From UBA1926 sp002337215 (GTDB lineage: Bacteria > Planctomycetota > Phycisphaerae > Phycisphaerales > UBA1924), in assembly GCA_963973795.1 (NCBI GenBank), contig CAXBAF010000004.1:111220-175219 (forward strand): 64,000 bases of DNA, given 5' to 3'. The first letter of the stretch is position 1. Each line of letters opens with the position of its first letter. The position numbers were made by a program, and so were the translations under genes. The notes under the pieces are model-generated. The model had not been told where the DNA came from, searched no databases, and saw only the letters and a list, made by a program, of their open reading frames with translations. This document shows, one piece after another, positions 1 to 7,149 of this stretch.

Positions 1-701
1 AGCGCGAGCCGACCGACGCGGACGTGCTCGTGCCCTCGTCCTTCCAGTTTCGCCGCCGCAGGGAGCGCGAGCCCACCCCCGAAGCTCTCGCCGTGCAGGA
101 AGATCTCCGATGTGCTGACCACGCGATCCGCGAGCCACCACCGCAGCGCCCGGCACGCCTGGAACACATCCGCCACAGCTCCGGCGTAGGACCACCGCAT
201 CGTCCCGTCCGATGACGGATCGGGGTCGTCGAGCCCCCGCGTGATCCAGCCCAGCCCAGGCTCGGTCTGCGTCTGCAGATCCCCCGTATCGAGCCTGCTC
301 CCGGCGTAGCCGCGGACACGGATGTTCAGGACCGCCAGTCCCCGCGCCGCGATCGGCTCGAAGGCTGAATCCCGATCCGCGATCGGTGTACTCACTGCGT
401 AGCCGTGCGTGCTGACGACGCCGCCCCGGATGGCGATTCCCTTGGGCGGGAGCACGAGCCGTGCACCGATCCGCACGCCGCCGAGGCTCGCGACGGCGTG
501 GGTGCACGTCTCGTCGCTCGGATCGACCGCGTTGACCCCGGTGCCCGATTGGGTGCGCTCAACGAGCGTCGGGACCGCGTCGTCGATCGCGCCGAGCCAG
601 TGCGACCAGAACACCGAGTGCTCGCGCGCCGGCGTCGGGTCCGCGACCCGCGCCAGCGTCCGCACCGCGGTCATCCCAAAGTCGTCAGGCAGCGTCATCA
701 T
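1..701 (-). CDS. alpha/beta hydrolase, acetylxylan-esterase-like (partial, runs off left edge)
   Basis: An open frame runs from ATG 701 to the window edge, so the C-terminus is missing. About 233 residues are visible. They contain a nucleophile elbow HGESFGG (GxSxG type) and an upstream segment RGYAGSRLDTGD that resembles the region after strand 4 in acetylxylan esterase / cephalosporin-C deacetylase (AXE1) hydrolases. The predicted role is ester hydrolysis on an acylated carbohydrate or small substrate. No signal peptide is obvious at the chosen start. A GGGAG lies just upstream of tandem ATGs at 701 and 698. The start is about 50 bases after the stop of the PD40 gene, in the same direction, which suggests a two-gene operon. 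The family call is inferred from motifs, and the substrate is unknown. Confidence 0.75.
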   Translation of the reverse strand, partial: MMTLPDDFGMTAVRTLARVADPTPAREHSVFWSHWLGAIDDAVPTLVERTQSGTGVNAVDPSDETCTHAVASLGGVRIGARLVLPPKGIAIRGGVVSTHGYAVSTPIADRDSAFEPIAARGLAVLNIRVRGYAGSRLDTGDLQTQTEPGLGWITRGLDDPDPSSDGTMRWSYAGAVADVFQACRALRWWLADRVVSTSEIFLHGESFGGGLALPAAAKLEGRGHEHVRVGRLA

Positions 702-749
702 CGACTCCCACACGCCTACGAACGCCCGTGATCGGCCCGGCGGACGGCA

Positions 750-1976
750 TCAGCCCCCCTCGGTGAACCGAGCCGCCGCGTCGGCGTCGAAATCGGCGAT
801 CCACACTTGGCTCGTCGGCCGCGCATCGCCCTCCGCCATCGGCCCGCGCTGGCTCGTCCAGAGCATGGACTTCCCATCCGGGCTGAACACGCTCAGCCCA
901 TCGAACCCGTCCGCACTCGTAACACGCAAAGGCTTCGCATCCGTCACGGGTTCCCCCGACGCGTCCAGCGCCGGGATCGCGAACACCTCGTAGTTCCGGT
1001 GGCTCACTTCGCTGGTCGCGTAGATCAGGAACCGCCCGGACGGATGCCAGTACGGCGCCCAGTTCACGTGCTGGTTGTCCGTGAGCGCGACCTCCCGCTT
1101 GATCCCGGTGATCCGACCGGACGTGTCGTAGTCGAGCTCGGCGATGAACAGCTGCAGCAGGTTGTCGCCCCGCCGATCGCTGCGGTAGGTGATCCACGTC
1201 CCGTCGGGGCTGAAGAAGGGCCCGCCGTCGTACCCCTCCGCCTCAACAACAATCGTGTGCAGCCCGGTCTCGGTGTCGTAGACCCACAGGTCGGCGTCGG
1301 GCCGGCCCAGCGATTCTGACTTCGCCGTATCGACATTTGCGTAGAGCACGTGCCTGCCGTCGGGGCTCCAGCTCGCCTCCGCGTCGTACCCTTCCCGGCT
1401 GAACATGACTTTGGGTTCGCCCGCAGCGAGCCTGTCCGCTCGCTCGTCGATCCGCTGCGTCACGATCTCCATCTCGACCGGGAACGCCCACTTGTACCGA
1501 CCCGTTCCGCGCTGATAGCCCGGCTGGTTGGTTGTCTCAGGCTTCACCAGCGTCGAGCCGTAGAGCACAAGGCCCTCCTCGGTCGGGTGCCACCAGCCGC
1601 ACGTTGTTGCCGCGCCGGGGCCCGAGAGCAGCAGCGTCTCGCCGAGCCCGTTCACATTGACCGCGTCGTCGCGGAGCAGCGGGGCGGCGTACATGCTGTA
1701 GTCCGTCGCGGCCTCGCCTCCCGGCTCGGGGGCCTCGATCGCCTGGAAGACGATCCAGCTCGCGTCGTGATTGAAATACGCCTCGCCCGCCTTGATGTAT
1801 CGCGAGCGGGGTGTCAGCTGGAGATGGTTCGAGAGAATGCCCGACTCTTCGCTCCGCCAATCGAGCGGATCGACGGGCGCCCCCGCAACGTGTGATGGCT
1901 GAGCCGAGGCTGCGCCAGTCAAAGTCAACGCGAGCGAGAAAGCGGCGATTCCGAAGGAAATTGCAGATCGTGTCAT
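750..1976 (-). CDS. secreted PD40/TolB-like beta-propeller protein
   Basis: This 408-residue protein starts at ATG 1976 and begins with a clear signal peptide (MTRSAISFGIAAFSLALTLT, cleavage after ASA). Four PD40/WD40-like blades are visible from their xSPDGxxxxY signatures: WSPDGRHVLY, FSPDGTWITY, WHPSGRFLIY and FSPDGKSMLW. Such propellers occur in TolB and in periplasmic peptidases, but no catalytic domain follows here, so it is probably a periplasmic binding or sensor protein. A longer frame extends upstream to 2087, but that extension has no signal-peptide logic and would overlap the divergent pseudouridine synthase start. The downstream hydrolase is probably co-transcribed. A joint role in extracytoplasmic polymer handling is inference. 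Confidence 0.85.
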   Translation of the reverse strand: MTRSAISFGIAAFSLALTLTGAASAQPSHVAGAPVDPLDWRSEESGILSNHLQLTPRSRYIKAGEAYFNHDASWIVFQAIEAPEPGGEAATDYSMYAAPLLRDDAVNVNGLGETLLLSGPGAATTCGWWHPTEEGLVLYGSTLVKPETTNQPGYQRGTGRYKWAFPVEMEIVTQRIDERADRLAAGEPKVMFSREGYDAEASWSPDGRHVLYANVDTAKSESLGRPDADLWVYDTETGLHTIVVEAEGYDGGPFFSPDGTWITYRSDRRGDNLLQLFIAELDYDTSGRITGIKREVALTDNQHVNWAPYWHPSGRFLIYATSEVSHRNYEVFAIPALDASGEPVTDAKPLRVTSADGFDGLSVFSPDGKSMLWTSQRGPMAEGDARPTSQVWIADFDADAAARFTEGG

Positions 1977-2035
1977 CGTCAACGATAGGGCGGCGTCACG
2001 TCTTGTACGCACGAACCACGCCCCTATCCTGCCTC

Positions 2036-2809
2036 GTGACAGACCCGTCCGAGGCTCAACCGATCCGACCGCACACGCCGCCCACACCCGGCCTCGATAT
2101 CAGCGTCGTCCACGCCGAGGAGCGGTTCGTCGTCGTCTCCAAACCAACCGGGATGCTCAGCGTCCCGGGACGCGGGGAAGACAAGCAGGACTGTGCGCGC
2201 GTCCGCGTCCAGGATCGATTCCCGGATGCGACCGGCTCGCTGACCTGCCACCGCCTCGACATGGACACATCGGGCCTGCTCGTCATGGGCCTCGACCCCG
2301 AGGCGCACCGGAAACTGTCCGGCCAATTCGAGAAACGCCGGGTCCGCAAGAACTACACCGCGTTGTGCGCAGGCCGGCTCGACCCCGAGCCGCTCCCGGG
2401 CGAGACCAAGGCCGACGAACGCCGAGGCAGAGTGGAGTTCCCGCAGTGCGTCGACTGGCCCAACCGGCCGCTCCAGAAGATTGACTACGACAACGGCAAG
2501 GTCGGCAAGACCGATTGGATCCTGCGGTCCGAGGAAGAGTGGACCACGCCCGATGGGCGCACGATCGAGGCCAGCCGCTTCGAGCTCCGCCCGATCACAG
2601 GCCGCACCCACCAGCTCCGCATCCACTGCGCACAACCGCGTCTGCAGGCCGACGGTTCGCCCGGTGGGCTCGGACTCCCGATCATCGGTGACCGCCTCTA
2701 CGGCGACGACGCGCTCGCGCCGAGGCTCCTGCTCCACGCCGAGAAACTCGGCTTCTGGCACCCCTTCGACGGGGCGTGGATGTCGTTCGAAGACCCCGCA
2801 CCGTTCTGA
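2036..2809 (+). CDS. RluA-family RNA pseudouridine synthase
   Basis: This 257-residue protein should isomerise a specific uridine to pseudouridine in rRNA or tRNA. It has the RluA signature HRLDMDTSGLL around residues 72-82 with the catalytic Asp near 75. The C-terminal motifs ITGRTHQLRIH and GDRLYG are typical of the family. The N-terminal KPTGMLSVPG element lies where the substrate-side strand is expected. There is no S4 domain, which fits RluA rather than RluC/RluD. GTG 2036 was chosen because it directly precedes the conserved part. Longer upstream frames would run through the divergent PD40 gene. The exact target position cannot be read from the sequence. Confidence 0.9.
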   Translation: MTDPSEAQPIRPHTPPTPGLDISVVHAEERFVVVSKPTGMLSVPGRGEDKQDCARVRVQDRFPDATGSLTCHRLDMDTSGLLVMGLDPEAHRKLSGQFEKRRVRKNYTALCAGRLDPEPLPGETKADERRGRVEFPQCVDWPNRPLQKIDYDNGKVGKTDWILRSEEEWTTPDGRTIEASRFELRPITGRTHQLRIHCAQPRLQADGSPGGLGLPIIGDRLYGDDALAPRLLLHAEKLGFWHPFDGAWMSFEDPAPF

Positions 2810-2811
2810 TT

Positions 2812-2886
2812 ACCTTGGCAATCACAGAGTTGTCTCCGTTCCTTGGGTTGTCAGCCGATATTGCCATCAAGGTCGAACTCTGTGAT
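2812..2886. repeat. two interleaved (crossing) inverted repeats
   Basis: ATCACAGAGTT (2821-2831) has a perfect 11-base reverse complement at 2876-2886. ACCTTGGCAAT (2812-2822) has its reverse complement at 2860-2873, interrupted by three extra bases. The order is A-B-A'-B', so the two stems cross, as in a pseudoknot, rather than nest. The element sits between the end of the pseudouridine synthase gene and the start of the next gene on the same strand. Confidence 0.6.
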
Positions 2887-2943
2887 GAATCACGCCATAC
2901 GGAGTAGCACAGAACTCCCTACTCATTGCGAGGGGCTATTTGG

Positions 2944-3723
2944 GTGCGGAAGACACGGCTGAAGATCCTGATTCTTCTGCTTGCGGCGTCGTGCCTCACG
3001 CTTGGATTTACGGCATGGCGTCGATCGCTTCCACATCCGCTGAGTCCCGATAGGGTCGCCGCTCAGCTCACTGGGTCGCGTCGAGATGTTGCGAACAGTG
3101 CGATCTGGGAAGATCTCGGTGTGCGCGTGCCATCTTTCCACATTGACGATGATTCTGGTTTCATCGACCGGCTATTGGGAGGCGAAAAGCCTTGGCACAA
3201 GGTCTCGTCACTCATCAAGCGAACAGACATCGATGGCGATGGGCTTGAAGACGCGATCGTCCTCGTCAACAGCTCTTTCCAATGCCGCTGGGTCGTGCTT
3301 ATGCAATCGAACCAGCACGAATGGAAGTGTGCGGGCATGGTGGGCGATTGCTGGTACGAGCACGGATTTCACGACCACAACGCCCCGTGGCCGAAAATCG
3401 AGCGTCATGGCGGACGGGTCTTTGTCATTTCGTGGGACGGGGGTTACACGCGCGGCTCTTTGTATCTGCACGAGTTGGGGCAAGACAGACTCGATGAACT
3501 TTGGCGAGAGGCTACATATGGGCCGGGATTTGGTGACACAGAACAGAGAGTGCGGCTCTTTCAGAAAGACAGAGATGTGATCTTTGAATCAACTCTTATG
3601 AAATGGAAGAAAGACCAGAGCGGCATCCCACACATGGAACCGGTTCTCGTACGGCAATGGAAAGTACTTGGATACAGTGCTGGATTGATGCCGATCGTCG
3701 CAGAAGGCACTCAGCAACCATGA
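2944..3723 (+). CDS. hypothetical exported/membrane-anchored protein
   Basis: This is a 259-residue protein of unknown function. GTG 2944 is preferred because AGGGG lies about 9 bases upstream and it puts a basic-hydrophobic leader (KILILLLAASCLTLG) at the N-terminus. The leader is a signal anchor or a possible lipoprotein signal. A short Asp-rich stretch, DIDGDGLEDAIV (around residue 97), resembles the calcium-binding loop of FG-GAP/VCBS repeats, but only one copy is seen. The coding sequence is visibly less GC-rich than its neighbours. It is followed convergently by the sulfoxide reductase gene. A TTG at 2926 is the alternative start. No family is recognised. Confidence 0.75.
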   Translation: MRKTRLKILILLLAASCLTLGFTAWRRSLPHPLSPDRVAAQLTGSRRDVANSAIWEDLGVRVPSFHIDDDSGFIDRLLGGEKPWHKVSSLIKRTDIDGDGLEDAIVLVNSSFQCRWVVLMQSNQHEWKCAGMVGDCWYEHGFHDHNAPWPKIERHGGRVFVISWDGGYTRGSLYLHELGQDRLDELWREATYGPGFGDTEQRVRLFQKDRDVIFESTLMKWKKDQSGIPHMEPVLVRQWKVLGYSAGLMPIVAEGTQQP

Positions 3724-4257
3724 TCACCCGACGACACGGATGGCTGAGTGAGGAACCTGCGACAATCCCGCAGTCAGCAAAATTGCTTTTATCTGGCCAG
3801 CATCCCGCTCGTCGAAGCACCCCCGCTCGAAGCTGTCCGCATCGAGCACGCCCCACGCGTTTCCGTTTTCGTCGAAGCACGGGATGACGAGTTCCGCGAG
3901 GTCCCGCGGATCGCACGCGACGTATCCCTCGCCGAGGTGTGCGACGTCGGTCACGATCAGCGTTGTGCGCTCGGTGAACGACTGCCCGCACGCGCCGTGC
4001 ATCCCGATCGGGCTGCACGCGGGCTTGTCGCGGTGGGGGCCCAGCAGCATCGCCGAGTCCGGCTCGACGGCGTGGTCGTTGCTTTTACCCGCGATCTCGT
4101 AGAACCCGATCCACGAGACGCCGCGCGGGGACAAGGCCTCCCACAACGCGTCCGCGATCGTGCGCATGCGCTCGGTCCTTGAGCCGACCGCGGCATGTGC
4201 GCACGAAAGCAGCCCCGAGAAGATCTCATCGGGGCTGTCGTCGGGTTGCCAGTTCAT
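3724..4257 (-). CDS. msrC: free methionine-(R)-sulfoxide reductase (GAF domain)
   Basis: This 177-residue single GAF-domain protein matches the fRMsr family, which reduces free Met-R-sulfoxide using thioredoxin. The family pattern is present: WIGFYEI, LLGPHRDKPAC, GACGQS, ACD and GVLDADS. All three functional cysteines of this family are present, at residues 81, 90 and 115 (compare Cys84, 94 and 118 of E. coli YebR). The spacing between the first two is one residue shorter than in E. coli. The ATG at 4257 gives a protein of normal family length. The longer frame to 4329 overlaps the S18 gene. The gene lies just downstream of rpsR on the same strand. Confidence 0.88.
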   Translation of the reverse strand: MNWQPDDSPDEIFSGLLSCAHAAVGSRTERMRTIADALWEALSPRGVSWIGFYEIAGKSNDHAVEPDSAMLLGPHRDKPACSPIGMHGACGQSFTERTTLIVTDVAHLGEGYVACDPRDLAELVIPCFDENGNAWGVLDADSFERGCFDERDAGQIKAILLTAGLSQVPHSAIRVVG

Positions 4258-4282
4258 TGGTGAGCTGCGGGCAGCGCGGGGA

Positions 4283-4525
4283 TCAGAGCGTCGCCGAGGT
4301 GAACGGCAGCAGGCCCATGTAGCGGGCACGCTTGACGGCCTGAGCGATCAGCTTCTGCTGGCGGGCCGTGGTGTTGAGGCGTTTGCGGCCGTAGATCTTG
4401 CCGTTGGGGGTCATCATCCGGCGGAGTTCGTCGATCTCTTTCCAATCGACGTAGTCGAGGCCGTTCTCGGCGGTCTTGATGATGGTGGGCTTGGAGGTCG
4501 GCGTGAAGCGGTTGAATCGGCTCAT
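4283..4525 (-). CDS. rpsR: 30S ribosomal protein S18
   Basis: This 80-residue protein has the S18 core: VDWKEIDELRRMM, then GKIYGRKR, then the basic helix QQKLIAQAVKRARYMGLLPF that contacts S6 and 16S rRNA. It is a component of the small-subunit platform. In many bacteria rpsR sits with rpsF, ssb and rplI. Here none of those is adjacent, so it is a stand-alone copy or part of a short unit with the downstream fRMsr gene. Length and start are normal for the family. Confidence 0.95.
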   Translation of the reverse strand: MSRFNRFTPTSKPTIIKTAENGLDYVDWKEIDELRRMMTPNGKIYGRKRLNTTARQQKLIAQAVKRARYMGLLPFTSATL

Positions 4526-4594
4526 TGTGGCTCCGTCGTGGGCTGTGTGGCCCGGGGAACGCCCGGGCGACGGGGGGAAAGTCGGTCGGGATTC

Positions 4595-5131
4595 TTAGGC
4601 GTCGTCGTCTTCTGAGTCCACTCCGCTGGGGTCCGCATCGCCTCGTCGATCGAGGGCCAGTCGACCACCGCCGCGCCAGGTCACCAGAAGCCCGAGCAGG
4701 ATCAGCCCCATATTTCGGGCAATATGGCAGAGGCCGACGGGACCAGTGCAGCCGAACTCGAGGCTCCCAAAGCAGGCGCACTCGGTCTCGATCTTCCGCC
4801 AGATCAGGCTCAGGAGCCCTCCGGTGAACCCGACGAGCAGCAGGGTCAGCAGCGCCGCCGCCGCCCTGCTCCACAGTCCCAGCACCAGCAGCACCGCGAT
4901 GATCGCCTCGGTCCAGGGGACCGCGAACGCGAGGAGCTTGACGGCGTGGGCCTGCTCGGTTGGGTCAAAGATCTCGAACGCCTTGATCGCGAACGCGAAT
5001 GACTGGGGATCGCTGAGCTTGAAATAGGCCGCGAGGCCGAACACGCCCGCGAGGACGAGCCGAGCGGGCAGCAGCGCGAGAATGGACTCGATCCACCCGG
5101 GGCCTCGGGAGGGGACGGATGCGTGAGCCAT
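4595..5131 (-). CDS. MauE/DoxX-type membrane protein
   Basis: This 178-residue protein has about four hydrophobic helices and matches the DoxX/MauE fold. The pattern LVLAGVFGLAAYFKLSDP at the first helix and VPWTEAIIAVLLVLG at the second are typical. Residues 118-121 carry CACF, the ExxCxCFG loop seen in MauE-type proteins, followed by Cys128 and Cys135. Together these suggest a redox-active membrane partner for thiol-disulfide exchange. It starts at ATG 5131, directly after the rhodanese gene (stop at 5133), so the two are translationally coupled. It is the last gene of the DUF1573-rhodanese-MauE operon. A physiological electron partner is not visible. Confidence 0.85.
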   Translation of the reverse strand: MAHASVPSRGPGWIESILALLPARLVLAGVFGLAAYFKLSDPQSFAFAIKAFEIFDPTEQAHAVKLLAFAVPWTEAIIAVLLVLGLWSRAAAALLTLLLVGFTGGLLSLIWRKIETECACFGSLEFGCTGPVGLCHIARNMGLILLGLLVTWRGGGRLALDRRGDADPSGVDSEDDDA

Positions 5132-5132
5132 A

Positions 5133-5768
5133 TCAGGGCCCTCCCGTCGGGCCACCGGTCGGGAGTCCCGCGGCGGCCCATTCATCGAAACCCGCCGCCA
5201 TGATCGCGATGTTGGTGTACCCGGCCTGCTGGAGCAGGATCGCGGTGTCTTCGCTCGCCTGGCAATCACCCCCGGTGCAATAGATCACGAGCAATTCGCC
5301 CATCTCGGGGGGGGAGAACATCATCAGTTCGTCGAGCCCCTCGCCGCTGCTGATGTGGGTGTGCTCCATGTAGAGCGCCCCCTCGATCCGACCCGCGTCG
5401 TAATCAACGCGTCGGCGGGCGTCGAGGAACCAGACTCCCTGCCCTGTGATCGCGAGTTCGTGCAGCTTGGTCGCTTCGGCGAGGCTGATCTTGCCATCGC
5501 CGGACGACGCCGATGCGTTCCCGCCAACGCCATCACCAGTCTGAGCCAGAGCATCCTCAACCGCAGCCGGATCGGCGGCGGAGGGGGCTGGAGCTTCCGC
5601 GGTCGAACCAGTTGACTGATCGGCCGGCTGCTGGGCCCCGGCAGGAACAACAAACCCGGTCTTCTCACGTGTCAGGGTGACCGGGACAATCAGAGAGTGC
5701 ACGCCGGCGAGCAGCGTGGCTGCCCCAACGATCGCGAGGATCTGGACGGGGATCGCGGATTTAGCCAC
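5133..5768 (-). CDS. membrane-anchored rhodanese-domain protein
   Basis: This 211-residue protein has one N-terminal transmembrane helix (about residues 8-30), an Ala/Pro/Ser-rich linker to about 95, and a C-terminal rhodanese domain. Family landmarks are VWFLDARRRVDYDAGRIEGA and the active loop YCTGGDCQAS with Cys164; Cys169 is a second cysteine in the loop. The domain should face the periplasm. GTG 5768 overlaps the stop codon of the upstream DUF1573 gene by eight bases. The longer frame to 5933 lies entirely inside that gene and has no protein logic. Its likely role is sulfane-sulfur or thiol transfer within the operon. Confidence 0.85.
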   Translation of the reverse strand: MAKSAIPVQILAIVGAATLLAGVHSLIVPVTLTREKTGFVVPAGAQQPADQSTGSTAEAPAPSAADPAAVEDALAQTGDGVGGNASASSGDGKISLAEATKLHELAITGQGVWFLDARRRVDYDAGRIEGALYMEHTHISSGEGLDELMMFSPPEMGELLVIYCTGGDCQASEDTAILLQQAGYTNIAIMAAGFDEWAAAGLPTGGPTGGP

Positions 5769-6900
5769 CCGAGCCGCTCCGTGCGGGCGCGGCGGGCCGA
5801 GGCGTCGCCATGCCGATCTGCGGGTTGCCGGACACGAAGCCGTAGACCGGCAGTTCGAACAGTTCCTCGCCTTCCATGTCCGTATGGACGGTGATGTTGC
5901 CCAGGATGCGGGTCTGGTCGGTCGGGGCGACACCCTTCACGACGATCTTGTACGCGTCGTGCTGGCCCTCGAGCACCGGCTCGTGAGTCACCGTCACGCC
6001 GTCGAGTTCAGGGCCGACCTCGATCTTGGTGATCTTGAACGGGTCGGCGACACGGTTGACGAGCACGACCTCGGCCTCGAAGTCGGCCTCGGGGCTGAGC
6101 CGGCCGAGCGCGAAGCGGGGCGGGCGAGCCTGGAGATCGCCGACGACGGTGACCGTTGCGCGGAGCGACACCTCGGGGCGGCGGGAGTCATTGGTCTCGA
6201 TGAGCAGGTCGGCAGAGTGGCGTCCGACGGGGAGCCCCGGCTTCAGTGCGACGCGGAGAGTCGAGCGGGGCACCGTCTCGCCGTTGATATCGACCTGACC
6301 TGATTCAACGAACTCAAGCGTGAAGAACTTCTGGGTATCCGCGGGCTGCTTCTCGGCGGGGACGGCCTTGAAACCCTCCTGCTTGCCGAGGATGTTGATC
6401 TTCAAGCCCTTCTCTTCACCCTTGAAGACCCGGCCGAGATTCGCGATCCGAGGCTGGATATCGAGCACCTTGGTCACATTCGCGGTGATCGTGAGGGCGG
6501 CCCGCGGCGTCGAGCGGCTGTCGGTCGTGACGTTGATCGTCTTCCGCTGGCTGTTCACGCGGTTCTCGGGGTTGAAGATTACGGTGATTTCACCGCTCTC
6601 CCCCGGTTCGTACTGCTTTTTGAGGAGTTCGGGGACGGTGCAGCCGCACGTCGAACGGACATCGGTCACGACGAGCGTCTCGGAGCCCACGTTGGTGAAC
6701 CTGAACTTGTGCTCGGCCTTCTCGTGGTCCCAGATATCGCCGAAGTCGTAGAGCGTGCTGTCGAACTTGATCTCGCCGAGCCCGCGCGGCACGACCACCG
6801 GGTTGGCGGGGGGCGGGGGCAACTGGGCGACGGCGGTGCCGATGCCCACGAGCAGCAGAGAGAGCAGCGAGGTCAGACGGCAAAGGGGCGTCGGATGCAC
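5761..6900 (-). CDS. secreted DUF1573 domain protein
   Basis: This 379-residue protein has a signal peptide (cleavage after AVA near residue 25). Residues 42-150 match DUF1573: FDSTLYDFGDIW, then VTDVRSTCGCT with the paired cysteines at 85 and 87, then GESGEITVIFNPE. More Ig-like beta-sandwich follows to the end, including a second segment starting FALGRLSP. DUF1573 proteins are abundant in Planctomycetota and Bacteroidetes and have no settled function. It is the first gene of a three-gene unit with a rhodanese and a MauE/DoxX protein, which points to an envelope thiol or sulfur pathway (inference). Confidence 0.88.
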   Translation of the reverse strand: MHPTPLCRLTSLLSLLLVGIGTAVAQLPPPPANPVVVPRGLGEIKFDSTLYDFGDIWDHEKAEHKFRFTNVGSETLVVTDVRSTCGCTVPELLKKQYEPGESGEITVIFNPENRVNSQRKTINVTTDSRSTPRAALTITANVTKVLDIQPRIANLGRVFKGEEKGLKINILGKQEGFKAVPAEKQPADTQKFFTLEFVESGQVDINGETVPRSTLRVALKPGLPVGRHSADLLIETNDSRRPEVSLRATVTVVGDLQARPPRFALGRLSPEADFEAEVVLVNRVADPFKITKIEVGPELDGVTVTHEPVLEGQHDAYKIVVKGVAPTDQTRILGNITVHTDMEGEELFELPVYGFVSGNPQIGMATPRPAAPARSGSGG

Positions 6901-7149
6901 GGCAGAGTCTCCTGTGTTCGGTCGCGGTCGAATCTCTCGCGGGTCATGATGTCGGGGCTCGGTCGCTCCATTCCGGCGCGGCGTCGGGCCCGATCTCGTC
7001 CGTAGTGTAAGCGCGTCACGTCGGCCCGAGAACTACGAACCGACCAACACGTGCCGGAATCGGCTATCGGTTGATACCGTCGGCTCCGGGCCTCGGATGC
7101 ACCAAACTCGGGCGATTCTCGCCAGTTTCCGGACCTGACGGTCGGGAGA

